This document shows, in pieces, positions 1 through 9,352 of a stretch of DNA of 64,000 bases. The stretch comes from Asticcacaulis endophyticus (GTDB lineage: Bacteria; Pseudomonadota; Alphaproteobacteria; Caulobacterales; Caulobacteraceae): contig NZ_BMZB01000001.1 of NCBI RefSeq assembly GCF_014652575.1, forward strand, positions 1,293,722 to 1,357,721, read 5' to 3'. Both the position numbers and the translations under genes were made by a program. Under the pieces are notes generated by a model that saw nothing but the letters and a program-made list of their open reading frames with translations, was not told the origin of the DNA and did not search any database. Numbering within the stretch: position 1 is the stretch's first letter; every line of letters starts with the position of its first letter.

Positions 1-101
1 GTATCGGGCTGGGCCTTGGGGCGTCACGCATTTTCCAGCGGCGTTAAACTGCGCGGGTTTTGTGTATTGGTTTTGTTCGCGCGAATGTTTAAGTTATTCG
101 G

Positions 102-3056
102 GTGACTCGCGATGCGCCCCCAACCCCTGTAACTGATGAGATCAAGCCTGCCGTCCTGCCGGACGCGCCGCCTTTGAGTTTCCGTGAGGTCTTACCGGGA
201 CAGTCTCTGGCCTTCCTGCCGTCCAAAGCGGGCCTGAGCAATGGCCACCAGACCCGCCGGATCGAGATCGTGCATTTGCGCGAACTGTGGGGCCGCGAAG
301 CTGTGCTGGTCGCCAATGCGCCGTTTATCCGGCAGCGCCTGTTTGCAGGCCGTGGCCACCGCGAAGTGCAGCATTTCGATGTGCTGGAACTGTTTGCCTT
401 TGTGCGTCCGGCGCAGTTTTGCGCCCCGTCAGTCGCGGGTGTGGCGCAGATTATGGGCTACGGCGAGCCGGACGGGCCGGAAGAAGGCGCGTGGGTTCTG
501 TTCCGGGTGGCCGAAGATTTGCTGTCTGAACTGGCCGCAGCGTCCGTGGCCTTCAGGCTGATGGCGCGGGCCAGCCTCAATTTTATGGCCAAAAACGGCT
601 GGGTGTGGGCGGGCGCGGTTGAGGCGGCGCTGGCGCGCAATCCGCTGCCGGCCGATTTTGTGATCCCGCCTGCGCTTGAGGTCTGGACGCTGCTCGACGA
701 ATGGGAGGATCAGGCCCCCGACGTACCGCCTAAATCGGTATCGGTAACTGAGGGCGAAATCGCTGACGCCCTGTCGCGCCATCTGGTTCGGGCCGGTCTT
801 GATGAACGCCGCCCTGAACAACTGGCCTTTGCCCAGTCGGCGCGCACCATTTTTCAGCCGAAATGGGTGATGGATCAGCCACACATGGTGTTGGCTGAGG
901 CGGGTACTGGCGTCGGTAAGACGCTGGGGTATTTGGCTCCGGCCCAAGCCTGGGCGCAAAAAGCGCAAGGCAAGGTGTGGGTGTCGACCTATACCCGCGC
1001 GCTGCAAAAACAGATTTTCAATGATACCCGCGCCCTGTTTGATACCGACGCTGAGCGCCAGATGAAGGTGGCGGTACGCAAGGGCCGCGAAAACTATCTG
1101 TGCCTGCTTAATTATCAGGAGCGGCTAACCGCAGTCAGTCAGACGCCGGGGGAGGCGATCATTGCGGGCCTGATGGCGCGTTGGGTCGTCTATAGCCGTG
1201 ACGGCGATATCATGGGCGGGGATTTCCCGACCTGGCTGCCATCGCTGTTGCCGGTTGGGTCGGGAGCGCATTTGTTTCAGTCGCTTAATCCGGCGGCACT
1301 GGTTGACCGGCGGGGGGAGTGCATCCATTCGGCCTGCGCCCATTACCGGGTGTGCTTTGTCGAAAAGTCTATCCGTAAGGCGAAATCGGCCCAAATCGTG
1401 ATCGCCAACCATGCCCTCGTGATGGCGCAGGCGGCCTATGAGTTGCACGCGGCCCAAAAAGCCAATTTGAAAGCGACCGATGACCGCAGCGAAGAACCGT
1501 CCGAAGTGCCGGTGCTGTCGCGCCTGATCTTCGACGAAGGCCACCATGTGTTCGAGGCCGCAGATTCGGCGTTTTCGACCGCTTTGTCGGGGTTTGAGGC
1601 GGCGGAACTGCGGCGCTGGATACGTGGCAACGAAGGCCACCGGCGGCGCTCACGCGGTCTGGAGCAGCGCTTAGGCGATCTTTTGGCGACGCGTGAGACG
1701 GCGCAGGATGCGCTCAAGGATCTGATCCGCGCCGCCCATGTTCTGCCGCAGGAAGGCTGGTCCCAGCGCCTGACGACGCGCACCCAGTCCGGCAATATGA
1801 TGGAACCGCTGGGGCCGATTGAGGCCCTGCTGGCCACGGTCATGAAGCAGGTCGAGGTCCGTCAGGCCGACACCACCTCGCGGTCGCGCTATCGTTCGGA
1901 GACCGAGGCGGGTGGTGAATGTGAAGCCCATCCGTGCCTGCCCGAAGTGGCTGAAGCGTCAAAGGCGGCGGCGGTGGCTTTGCGCGGGATCGAAGCGCCA
2001 CTGCTGGCGCTGGTGCGGGCAATCGAAGATGTTCTTGACGCTGAAAATACCGAACTGGAACCGCAAGAACGCATCAGGCTGGATGGGGCCCTGCGCGGGC
2101 TGGAGCGGCGGGCGCGGATCACGCTTCCGGCCTGGCGCGCTTTGTTGCAGCATATGGCCAATGACGAGGACGATGCGGGGCCGCCATCCAATCAACCGGC
2201 CTTTGTCGACTGGTTTGCGGCTGAAGCGGTGGGTGGCCGGGTGGTCGATGTCAGTCTGAACCGCCACTATGTCGACCCATCGATCCCGCTGGCCGAATAT
2301 GTGCTCAAACCCGCTCACGGCGTGCTGATGGCCTCAGCGACTTTGAGTGATGGAACCCATGAGGATCGGTTTGCGCTGGCGCGGCAACGGACGGGCGCCA
2401 ACCATCTGGTCATGGGGGCCAAGGATGTGCGCATTACTTCGCCGTTTGATTATGGCGAGCAGGCGCGGCTGTTTGTGGTCACCGATGTCGCCCGCGACGA
2501 TGCCCGTGCGCTGACGGCCGCCATGCGCGCGCTGTTTCTGGCGTCGCGCGGCGGGGGACTGGGGCTGTTTACCGCTATTCGCCGGCTCAAGGCCGTTTAT
2601 GAGCACCTGCACCGTCCGCTGGCCGAGGCCGGGATATCGCTGTACGCGCAACACGTTGATCCGCTCGATGTATCGGATCTGGTCAGCGTGTTTCGCTCAG
2701 AGCACAATTCCTGCCTGCTGGGCACCGATGCGGTGCGCGACGGTATCGACGTGCCGGGTGGTGCGCTGCGTCTTATCGCCTTTGACCGGGTGCCGTGGCC
2801 GCGGCCGGATGCCCTGCACCGTGCGCGCCGTGAGCATTTCGGGGGACGGCTTTATGACGATGCGCTGGTGCGGGCCAAACTCGCTCAGGCCTTCGGGCGG
2901 CTGATCCGGCGCAAAGACGATAAGGGCGTGTTTGTCATGCTCGATTCCGCCGCCCCGACACGTTTGTTTGAGAGCCTGCCCGACGGTGTGGTGTTGCAGC
3001 GCTGCACCTTGGCGGAGGCCCTGACGGCGATAGAGGCGTTTTTATATCCGGCTTAA
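102..3056 (+). CDS. DinG/Rad3-family ATP-dependent DNA helicase (Fe-S type)
   Basis: A 984-residue superfamily 2 helicase of the DinG/XPD group, which unwinds DNA from a single-stranded end and is linked to repair. Walker A (AGTGVGKT) is near residues 266-273. The motif II box reads DEGHH (about 477-481) rather than the textbook DEAH. Four cysteines between about residues 333 and 417 (contexts NYLC, GEC, SAC, RVC) sit where XPD-like helicases hold their iron-sulfur cluster. A C-terminal QAFGRLIRR motif VI is present. The roughly 250-residue N-terminal extension matches no domain I can name. The start is GTG with no strong ribosome binding site, so the exact N-terminus is uncertain. It is followed by an intergenic repeat and is probably monocistronic. 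Confidence 0.9.
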   Translation: MTRDAPPTPVTDEIKPAVLPDAPPLSFREVLPGQSLAFLPSKAGLSNGHQTRRIEIVHLRELWGREAVLVANAPFIRQRLFAGRGHREVQHFDVLELFAFVRPAQFCAPSVAGVAQIMGYGEPDGPEEGAWVLFRVAEDLLSELAAASVAFRLMARASLNFMAKNGWVWAGAVEAALARNPLPADFVIPPALEVWTLLDEWEDQAPDVPPKSVSVTEGEIADALSRHLVRAGLDERRPEQLAFAQSARTIFQPKWVMDQPHMVLAEAGTGVGKTLGYLAPAQAWAQKAQGKVWVSTYTRALQKQIFNDTRALFDTDAERQMKVAVRKGRENYLCLLNYQERLTAVSQTPGEAIIAGLMARWVVYSRDGDIMGGDFPTWLPSLLPVGSGAHLFQSLNPAALVDRRGECIHSACAHYRVCFVEKSIRKAKSAQIVIANHALVMAQAAYELHAAQKANLKATDDRSEEPSEVPVLSRLIFDEGHHVFEAADSAFSTALSGFEAAELRRWIRGNEGHRRRSRGLEQRLGDLLATRETAQDALKDLIRAAHVLPQEGWSQRLTTRTQSGNMMEPLGPIEALLATVMKQVEVRQADTTSRSRYRSETEAGGECEAHPCLPEVAEASKAAAVALRGIEAPLLALVRAIEDVLDAENTELEPQERIRLDGALRGLERRARITLPAWRALLQHMANDEDDAGPPSNQPAFVDWFAAEAVGGRVVDVSLNRHYVDPSIPLAEYVLKPAHGVLMASATLSDGTHEDRFALARQRTGANHLVMGAKDVRITSPFDYGEQARLFVVTDVARDDARALTAAMRALFLASRGGGLGLFTAIRRLKAVYEHLHRPLAEAGISLYAQHVDPLDVSDLVSVFRSEHNSCLLGTDAVRDGIDVPGGALRLIAFDRVPWPRPDALHRARREHFGGRLYDDALVRAKLAQAFGRLIRRKDDKGVFVMLDSAAPTRLFESLPDGVVLQRCTLAEALTAIEAFLYPA

Positions 3057-3197
3057 GAACGCCCCCTGTTGCAGGGGGAGCTGTCTTTGAGTTAACCTCA
3101 AAGACAGAGGGGGTAATATCGGACGATCCGGTTGTCTGATGCGCCAGTTACCCCACCACCCCCTTCGGGGTATCCTCCCCTCCAAGAGGGGAGGTTC
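3056..3197. repeat. GC-rich modular intergenic repeat, copy 1
   Basis: Bounded by AGAAC and GTTCT as terminal inverted repeats. Its left part is a CCCCCTGTTGCAGGGGG hairpin, then a hairpin with arms GTCTTTGAG and CTCAAAGAC, then AGAGGGGGTAAT. Its right part holds TTACCCC, a CCCCTTCGGGG hairpin and CCCCTCCAAGAGGGG. The same plan recurs at 22115-22280, 23086-23229 and 25951-26125. It could fold in RNA and may end transcription of the helicase gene. Confidence 0.8.
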
Positions 3198-3220
3198 TGT
3201 ACTGAGAGGGGATACCTTCC

Positions 3221-4288
3221 GTGACCGACGACACACTAATTGCCGCCGAGACACCCAAAAAAGCGCCGACCAAATGGGGGCTGGCCTGGCCGTTCCTGAT
3301 CGTGCTGATCGCCCTTGGGCTATGGAGCGCCTACTGGATCTATATGGCCCGCCAGGTTGAAACCAACCTGACCGCTCATCGTGAGGCTCTGATCCGGGCG
3401 GGGTATCATGTCCAGTACGATCCGGTCAGCGTGCGCGGCTACCCTTTTCGCATGTTCATGGAATTCAAAAAGGTTGAGGTCGTTGCCCCGTCCGGTAAGG
3501 GTTTTGCCGCACCGGTGATCGCCGCTGAGGCCAATGCCTATGCGCTTGATAAATGGGTGATGGTGGCGGAAAAAGGCCTCACCCTGTTGCGCGGGCGTCA
3601 TGAAGGCCTTGATCTGGGGCAGGTGACGGTGACCGGCGATGCCCTGCGCGCCAGTGTGTCGGGACTCAATAAGCCGGTTTATGATGTGGCCATCGAAGGT
3701 CTTAATCCGGTGTTTGTGTCGTCCGATCCGGCGCGGCCCTTTGCGCTGAATGGGGCTGAGCGGTTCGAGGCTTATCTGCGGCCCAACGCCAAGACCGCAG
3801 ATATGGCTGATATTCTGGTGCGCATCACCGGCGCTAAGGGCGATCCGTTGAGTCTGGCGGGCAAGATCGGCCAGACCAAGCCGTTCACCCTGCACTGGGA
3901 AGCCAGCGTCAATCACCTGTCGCAGTTTAAGGGCGTTGACTGGGGCCAAAGTGTTGAGGCCTGGCAAAAGGGCGGCGGGGCGTTGAGCGCTATGAAATCA
4001 TCGCTCAAGATCGAGGAGCTTAATCTGTTTCTGGAAAGCGACCTGATGAGCGTCGATTCAAACCGCCGCCTGAATGGCCAGCTCAAGCTCGAAATCTCAG
4101 GCTCAGGCGATCCGTTCGGGTTTTTGCTGTCGACTGGCCTGATTGATGCCCAGTACGAACCTCTGGCGCGGCCGCTGGTCGGGGTGCGCATGGTCGCCGA
4201 AAAGGCAGTGGTGATGAATTTCGAGTTCAGGGACGGCGGCACCTATACCGGCCCGCTCAAGGTTTCCGACGCCCCCAAGGTGTTTTAA
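3221..4288 (+). CDS. DUF2125 family membrane-anchored protein
   Basis: A 355-residue protein of the alphaproteobacterial DUF2125 family, whose function is unknown. A single hydrophobic segment at about residues 23-43 anchors it in the inner membrane. The remaining 310 residues should lie in the periplasm and look beta-rich, and the family signature region YDPVSVRGYPFRM is present near residue 68. The GTG start at 3221 is preceded by a good AGAGGGG ribosome binding site about eight bases upstream. It converges on the minus-strand gene ending at 4328. Confidence 0.85.
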   Translation: MTDDTLIAAETPKKAPTKWGLAWPFLIVLIALGLWSAYWIYMARQVETNLTAHREALIRAGYHVQYDPVSVRGYPFRMFMEFKKVEVVAPSGKGFAAPVIAAEANAYALDKWVMVAEKGLTLLRGRHEGLDLGQVTVTGDALRASVSGLNKPVYDVAIEGLNPVFVSSDPARPFALNGAERFEAYLRPNAKTADMADILVRITGAKGDPLSLAGKIGQTKPFTLHWEASVNHLSQFKGVDWGQSVEAWQKGGGALSAMKSSLKIEELNLFLESDLMSVDSNRRLNGQLKLEISGSGDPFGFLLSTGLIDAQYEPLARPLVGVRMVAEKAVVMNFEFRDGGTYTGPLKVSDAPKVF

Positions 4289-4327
4289 GTGATAAGCGCT
4301 TTGGCTGCCGATGCGCGTCTTGGACAC

Positions 4328-4840
4328 CTACTGGATCAGCACATAGTTGATATAAAACTCATCCATCGCCTCGGCTGAGGCATTGTTGAGCACCAGAGTG
4401 TCGAACTTGGCGTCCTTAAGCTTAAGGTCTTTCAGGCGCACATCGATGCGCGCCCAGTCACCCTTGGGCACCTTGACGCTCAGTTCAGCGCCCGAGACGA
4501 CCTTGTCGCCCAGCTTGGCCGACAGTTTGAATTCCTGCTTGCCCTTGGGGCCACCATGGACCAGCAGGGTGATCGTGCTAAAACCTGCCGGATCGAACGG
4601 CGCGCTGGTCTGAAAGGTCATGACGTTCCAGCCCGCCATGGTCACGGCCACAGGTTTTGAACCGTCGGCAAAGGCAAATTGCGCCTGATGTTTGGCCCAG
4701 CCACCGATCCACCAGCCGTTTTTCAGGCCATCGGCATATATAAGCACCGCTGTCGGGGTTTGTGCCTGTGTGCGCAGAGGTAGCAGCGTAAGAGCGGTCG
4801 TTCCGGCCACAAGGTGGCGGCGTGTGATGGCTGATGTCAT
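4328..4840 (-). CDS. Tat-exported carbohydrate-binding-like protein
   Basis: A 170-residue secreted protein. The N-terminus carries a twin-arginine motif (TRRHLVAG) and a hydrophobic run ending at LRTQAQ, so Tat export with cleavage near residue 26 is expected. The mature part is a single predicted beta-sandwich. It begins with an IYADGLKNGW motif and later has LLVHGGPKG and a WARIDVRLKDL strand. That pattern resembles the galactose-binding-like modules found at the ends of many glycoside hydrolases, but no catalytic domain is attached. A role in binding sugar polymers in the periplasm or at the cell surface is inferred from fold resemblance only. It is transcribed away from the chorismate mutase gene. 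Confidence 0.6.
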   Translation of the reverse strand: MTSAITRRHLVAGTTALTLLPLRTQAQTPTAVLIYADGLKNGWWIGGWAKHQAQFAFADGSKPVAVTMAGWNVMTFQTSAPFDPAGFSTITLLVHGGPKGKQEFKLSAKLGDKVVSGAELSVKVPKGDWARIDVRLKDLKLKDAKFDTLVLNNASAEAMDEFYINYVLIQ

Positions 4841-5077
4841 ATTATCTTCCCTGATTTTTATGTCGCCTTTTTCGGCGATTAAATAAATTTGTAATATGAA
4901 AGCTGTCGCCTGCCAAACCGGATTTACTCAAAGCGATTTGGAAATATAGAAATCTGTCCGGCTGTGGATTTTTATGCACAGTTGAATGGCCGCAAAAGTT
5001 TCAATTGCATCAATGTGATAGGCGGTAATCTGTCACAAAAGCCCGCTTGCGGGCCGCCTTTGAAATGGCTATGAAGT

Positions 5078-5953
5078 ATGACCATAACCTTGAGAGTGAC
5101 CACTTTTTCCGTGAACGCGCAAACCCCTCAACCGGCTGAGGCTCCGTCGCTGGAGTCCTTACGCAAACGCATTGATCAGATCGATGCCGATTTGTTGCGT
5201 CTGGTCGATACGCGCGCCAGTCTGGCCGAGGCGATAGCAACAGCCAAGGCCCATGAGGCGGCGGTTGAAACGGTTCACCGCGAACGGGTTCCGGCAGAGC
5301 ATATATCCTTGCTGCGTCCGGACCGTGAGGCCTTGCTGATCCGTAAGCTGTTGTCTGCACCGGGCCGTAAGGTGTCCGATGCGGTGATCATCCGCATATG
5401 GCGTGAACTGATCTCGGAATCTTTGCGTATTCAGGGTGCAGATCGCGGCGGTCTGCACCTTAATTTATGGGCCGGCGATAAGGCTGAGGTGATGCTGTGG
5501 GCGCGTCAGCGCTTTGGGGCTGCGCCTGCGCTCAGTCAGGCGGCCGATCCGGTGGCGGCGATTTTAGCGGCGCGCGATCCGCGCCATGTCGGGGTCATCA
5601 GCCTTGATCCCAAGGGCGGGGCATGGTGGGCGCGGCTACTGGCTGAGCCTCATGTCCGCGTCATGGCCGCACTGCCGGAAGACATAAACGGCCGTCCGCA
5701 GGCCTTGGGCGTGGCGTCATTGCAACCGGAACCGACAGGCAATGATGTGACTTTTTGGGTAACTGATTATGCCGGGGCGGATCATAAGCTAAGTGATATC
5801 CTGTCCCAGCGGGGTCTGATCGCGGATGCGATTTGTCAGGCATCGGGCTTGAAACTATGGGCTCTGACCGGCTATGTGCAGGAAGATGATGACCGCCTGA
5901 GCGGTTTTGGCAGCCTGTCCGGTGTGATCGGGGCGGCAGCCCGGATCTATTGA
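5078..5953 (+). CDS. Chorismate mutase-domain protein
   Basis: A protein of up to 291 residues with an N-terminal AroQ-type chorismate mutase helix bundle (about residues 25-110, starting LRKRIDQIDADLLRLVDTR). A roughly 180-residue C-terminal domain of alpha/beta character may sense or bind amino acids. The reaction is chorismate to prephenate on the way to phenylalanine and tyrosine. It lies 12 bases upstream of hisC, which fits a shared role in aromatic amino acid synthesis. The start is unsettled: ATG 5078 gives an odd N-terminus, while GTG 5096 or GTG 5111 would begin nearer the conserved part. A GCCCGCTTGCGGGC hairpin lies just upstream near 5040-5055. Confidence 0.8.
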   Translation: MTITLRVTTFSVNAQTPQPAEAPSLESLRKRIDQIDADLLRLVDTRASLAEAIATAKAHEAAVETVHRERVPAEHISLLRPDREALLIRKLLSAPGRKVSDAVIIRIWRELISESLRIQGADRGGLHLNLWAGDKAEVMLWARQRFGAAPALSQAADPVAAILAARDPRHVGVISLDPKGGAWWARLLAEPHVRVMAALPEDINGRPQALGVASLQPEPTGNDVTFWVTDYAGADHKLSDILSQRGLIADAICQASGLKLWALTGYVQEDDDRLSGFGSLSGVIGAAARIY

Positions 5954-5965
5954 AAGTTTAAGCTC

Positions 5966-7063
5966 ATGACCGATATCCTGACCCGTTTGCCGCAACCGAA
6001 ACCCGGCATCATGGATATCCACGCCTATGTCGGTGGAAAATCAAAGATCGAAGGTGTTGCCGAACCGATCAAGCTGTCATCTAATGAGAATGCGCTGGGC
6101 TGTTCAGCTTTGGCTTTGGCGGCCTATGATGAGGCCCGTGCCAAGCTGTTTCGGTATCCCGACGGGCTGGCCTCGCCTTTGCGATCAGCCGTGGCGGCCT
6201 ATCACGACCTTGAGCCGGAGCGGCTGATTTTTGGCAACGGCTCCGACGAAGTGTTCGGCATGCTCAACCAGACCTATCTGCAACCGGGCGACAATATCGT
6301 CACCGGTGAGTTCGGCTTTCTGGCTTACCGCATCAGCGCTCAGGCCTGCCAGTCGGAGGTGCGTCTGGCGCCGGAGCCTGAATTGCGGGTCGAAATTCCG
6401 CGCATTCTGGAACTGGTCGATGACCGCACCAGGATCGTTTATATCTCCAACCCCGCTAACCCGACCGGCACCTGGAATACCCCGGAAGAGATCGCCTACC
6501 TGCGCTCAGAGCTTGATCCCTCGGTTATTCTGGTGATCGACGAAGCCTATGCTGAGTTTGCCGATGAACCGACCTGGGAGACGTCGTTTGGTCTGGCGCG
6601 CGCCCACGACAATATTGTGGTGACGCGGACCTTTTCCAAGATTCACGGTCTAGCCGGTTTGCGGGTCGGGTTCGGTTATGCGCCAATCGGCATGATTGAG
6701 GCGATGGAGCGGATGCGTATGCCGTTCAACATCAACCTGCCCGCGCAATATGCGGCGGCGGCGGCCTTACAGGATCAGGCCCATATCGATGCCTCGCGCC
6801 AGCAGGTGCTGAACTGGCGGCCACGGCTCATTCAGGAGATCCGCGCTCTGGGGTATCGGGTGGAGCGCTCGGCGGGGAACTTCCTGTTGATCCATTTCGA
6901 CAGCGAGCAGGTGGCATCCGATGCCAATGATCACCTGATGCGTGAAGGCATCCTCATCCGCTGGGTCAAGAACTATGGCCTGCCCCAGGCCTTGCGCGTC
7001 ACGGTCGGTAAGGACGATGAAAACCGTGCCTTCCTCGAAGCCTTAGCGCGCTTTAAGGCTTAG
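5966..7063 (+). CDS. hisC: Histidinol-phosphate / aromatic aminotransferase
   Basis: A 365-residue fold-type I PLP enzyme of the HisC family, of the usual length. Landmarks are SSNENALG near residue 38, NPANPTGTW near 168, the DEAYAEF box near 192, and the Schiff-base lysine in TFSKIHGLAG (K225). HisC makes histidinol phosphate. In alphaproteobacteria the same enzyme often also transaminates aromatic keto acids, which would explain the chorismate mutase gene 12 bases upstream, probably co-transcribed. Confidence 0.9.
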   Translation: MTDILTRLPQPKPGIMDIHAYVGGKSKIEGVAEPIKLSSNENALGCSALALAAYDEARAKLFRYPDGLASPLRSAVAAYHDLEPERLIFGNGSDEVFGMLNQTYLQPGDNIVTGEFGFLAYRISAQACQSEVRLAPEPELRVEIPRILELVDDRTRIVYISNPANPTGTWNTPEEIAYLRSELDPSVILVIDEAYAEFADEPTWETSFGLARAHDNIVVTRTFSKIHGLAGLRVGFGYAPIGMIEAMERMRMPFNINLPAQYAAAAALQDQAHIDASRQQVLNWRPRLIQEIRALGYRVERSAGNFLLIHFDSEQVASDANDHLMREGILIRWVKNYGLPQALRVTVGKDDENRAFLEALARFKA

Positions 7064-7132
7064 ACAAGCAGCTTTGGCAGCCCCTTTGCAGACATCCTCC
7101 CATGCGTCTCAAAATGAGGATGGGGTAGGGCT

Positions 7133-7273
7133 GTGGGTCGTGCAGAGACTATATGGAAATTGCCGCAGATCGTTCTGCGTCGGGCCTTTGGGCATCTGAC
7201 CCGCCGCGACTATCACCTGGCCATGCTGATATTCTTGAGCGTGTTTATCTTCGCGTTTGTGGCCAATTCCTGA
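7133..7273 (+). CDS. Small single-pass membrane protein (46 aa), unannotated-size ORF
   Basis: A 46-codon frame beginning GTG at 7133, with a purine-rich GAGGATGGGG stretch upstream. The N-terminal half is basic (LRRAFGHLTRRDYHL) and the C-terminal half is a hydrophobic segment (AMLIFLSVFIFAFVANS), as in a small inner-membrane protein. Its TGA stop (7271-7273) directly abuts the TCA that is the stop of the opposing methyltransferase gene, so both stops lie in one TGATCA palindrome. The composition is far from random and the frame fills the gap exactly, so I think it is real. The function is unknown. Confidence 0.6.
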   Translation: MGRAETIWKLPQIVLRRAFGHLTRRDYHLAMLIFLSVFIFAFVANS

Positions 7274-8182
7274 TCAGAGCTTGCCCTCTTTTACCCCCAG
7301 AGCATCGGCCAACCGCATCTTGGCCGAACCGGGCCGTAGGGGCTTTTGCTGGCTCTCATGCGGTTTCCAGCCTGACAGGGTAATGATCTCAAACGTCGCG
7401 GTCACCCGTCCGTCATCCGTGCCAAACCGTGCCCGATAGAGCGCAAACGCCTTCGCCAGTATCGCCTTATTCAAACCTTTGCGCGGGCGGTCAAACAGGA
7501 TGTTGGTTTCCCCCATCGCCCGCAAATCCTGCAGCAATCGCAAGGGGTGCGCATAGGTCACGCTAACCTTATCGGCATCGACGACCGGCATGGCAAAGCC
7601 GGTGCGTTTCAACAAATCGACCAGATCATAGCTTTCGGCAAAGGGCGCGATACGCGGGCCATAGCCGCCGCGCACCTCCATTTCAGCCTCCATCAGCACG
7701 GTGCGCAGTTCGCGCAAGGTTTCCCCGCCCAACAACGACCCGATAAACAATCCGTCGCCTTTCAGGGCGCGCCGGATTTGCACCAGCACGCCGGGCAGAT
7801 CATTAACACTGTGAAGGGTAAGCGGTGCGACGATCAGATCAAGGCTGTCGTCCGCGAACGGCAGGGCTTCTTCGTCCAGCACCATTTGCAGATGACCATT
7901 GCCCGTGCGGCCCTTTGTCATAACCTCAGATATATCGGCCTCGATCAGGGTGCTGATCTTGGTCGCGGCATAGGACGATTTTAAACACTTGCCAAAGGTG
8001 CCGTCTCGGGCCCCAATATCGAGCGTCAGATCAAACGTGCGGTTGATGGCGCTGAGGGTATCTAAGGCATCTTCGACCGCGCGGATTTTCAGGAAACTGG
8101 CCGCCCCAAAGCCATCCGCCACGCGGTCAAGGCGGCGGGCGAGAAGTGAACGGTCAAACAGGCGCGGGGGAAGCTGGGTCAT
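7274..8182 (-). CDS. SAM-dependent methyltransferase, BioC/NDUFAF5-like
   Basis: A 302-residue class I methyltransferase. Motif I is LDIGARDG near residue 48, followed by IVAPLTLHSVNDLPG, as in the BioC / NDUFAF5 branch where an RRAL helix follows. The mitochondrial relative acts in complex I assembly, and bacterial relatives are often mis-named BioC. No biotin genes are near, so a BioC role is unlikely. I chose the ATG at 8182 (MTQLPPRLFDRSLL), which aligns with the conserved start, rather than a longer reading frame that would run into the divergent comF gene. The promoter region shared with comF is only about 21 bases long. Confidence 0.8.
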   Translation of the reverse strand: MTQLPPRLFDRSLLARRLDRVADGFGAASFLKIRAVEDALDTLSAINRTFDLTLDIGARDGTFGKCLKSSYAATKISTLIEADISEVMTKGRTGNGHLQMVLDEEALPFADDSLDLIVAPLTLHSVNDLPGVLVQIRRALKGDGLFIGSLLGGETLRELRTVLMEAEMEVRGGYGPRIAPFAESYDLVDLLKRTGFAMPVVDADKVSVTYAHPLRLLQDLRAMGETNILFDRPRKGLNKAILAKAFALYRARFGTDDGRVTATFEIITLSGWKPHESQQKPLRPGSAKMRLADALGVKEGKL

Positions 8183-8203
8183 GGGGCCGGGGGATAGGGG
8201 ACA

Positions 8204-9037
8204 ATGAATAACAGATGGGCGTTCATAGGCGAATTGCCAGCCAAGGTTAAGGGGCTGGTCAAAGATAATGGCCGTAACGTCGTGCGCAGTGTGATTGACG
8301 CCATCTATCCGGCGCAGGTGCTGGACCGCGATCCCCATGATCCGGTCAACTATGCCGCCCCGAATGAAGCAATGCTGCTGGGGGGGCTGTCGGCGGACAC
8401 CTGGGGGCAGATCCGGTTCTTAAGCGATGAGGGCTGCGATATGTGCGCGCGGCCGCTGGCGGGCGGGATTTATCTGGGGGCCGGCGGGCGCTGTGAAGGG
8501 TGCACGTCAAAGCCGTTTCCGTTTACGCGCACGCGGGCGGCCTGTCTTTATGGGGAGGCGTCCAAAAGCCTGATCCTGCCGTTCAAACATGCTGACCGCA
8601 CCGATATCGGCCCGATGTTTACGCAATGGATCGGGCGGGCCGCGGCGGAGTTGATCAGGGACTGCGATGTGATTGTGCCCGTGCCGCTGCATTGGACGCG
8701 GTTGTGGAGCCGGCGCTACAATCAGGCCGCTGAGATCGCAAGGCCTCTGGCGCGGCAATATGATAAGGATTATCTGGCCGATGGCCTGCGCCGGATTAAG
8801 GCGACCAAGCGGCAAAGCTCCCGAACCGAACGGGCTAAAAATGTCAAAGGCGCGTTTATGGTGACACCGGCGGGCGTGCGACGCTTACGCGGTCGCCATG
8901 TAGTGCTGGTCGATGATGTGTTCACGACCGGGGCGACCGTGCGGGCCTGCGCCGAGGCTTTGATGGCCGCCGGGGTGCGTCAGGTCGATGTGGCGGTTAT
9001 TGCCCGCGCCGCGCCAGATGTGGATGCGGCACTTTAA
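8204..9037 (+). CDS. comF: ComF family phosphoribosyltransferase-like protein
   Basis: A 277-residue protein with two CxxC pairs (CDMC, CEGC) near residues 85-105 that form a zinc ribbon. A phosphoribosyltransferase domain follows, with the PRPP loop VVLVDDVFTTGAT near residue 234. ComF proteins are tied to DNA uptake and processing of incoming DNA, although the family is present in many non-competent bacteria. The ATG at 8204 has a good AGGGGA site two bases upstream of the spacer. The downstream order grxC, nitrilase, DUF1178 is a common alphaproteobacterial cluster, probably one operon. Confidence 0.9.
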   Translation: MNNRWAFIGELPAKVKGLVKDNGRNVVRSVIDAIYPAQVLDRDPHDPVNYAAPNEAMLLGGLSADTWGQIRFLSDEGCDMCARPLAGGIYLGAGGRCEGCTSKPFPFTRTRAACLYGEASKSLILPFKHADRTDIGPMFTQWIGRAAAELIRDCDVIVPVPLHWTRLWSRRYNQAAEIARPLARQYDKDYLADGLRRIKATKRQSSRTERAKNVKGAFMVTPAGVRRLRGRHVVLVDDVFTTGATVRACAEALMAAGVRQVDVAVIARAAPDVDAAL

Positions 9038-9094
9038 TTATTCTGCATCTGGATTATATACAGTTTAACATAGCCCGTCAGTGGAAGTTGTTTT

Positions 9095-9349
9095 ATGGCC
9101 AAGATCGAAATCTATACCAAACCCTATTGCCCCTATTGTGAGCGCGCCAAGGCGTTGTTTGACAAAAAAGGGGCGGCCTACGAGGAGTTTGTGGCCTCCC
9201 ATGACCCGGAACTGCGCGCCCAAATGAACCAGCGCTCCGGTCGCAGCACCTATCCGCAGATTTTCATCGACGGCCTGCATGTAGGTGGGTGCGATGATCT
9301 GCTGGCGCTCGATTCGCGTGGCGGGCTTGATCCGTTGCTGGCAGGCTAG
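9095..9349 (+). CDS. grxC: Glutaredoxin 3
   Basis: An 84-residue glutaredoxin with the dithiol active site CPYC at residues 11-14. The glutathione-binding TYPQIFI cis-proline segment is near 54-60 and the GG(C)DD loop is near 65. It reduces protein disulfides and glutathione mixed disulfides in the cytoplasm. The next gene starts three bases after its stop, so translation is probably coupled. Confidence 0.95.
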   Translation: MAKIEIYTKPYCPYCERAKALFDKKGAAYEEFVASHDPELRAQMNQRSGRSTYPQIFIDGLHVGGCDDLLALDSRGGLDPLLAG

Positions 9350-9352
9350 ATA

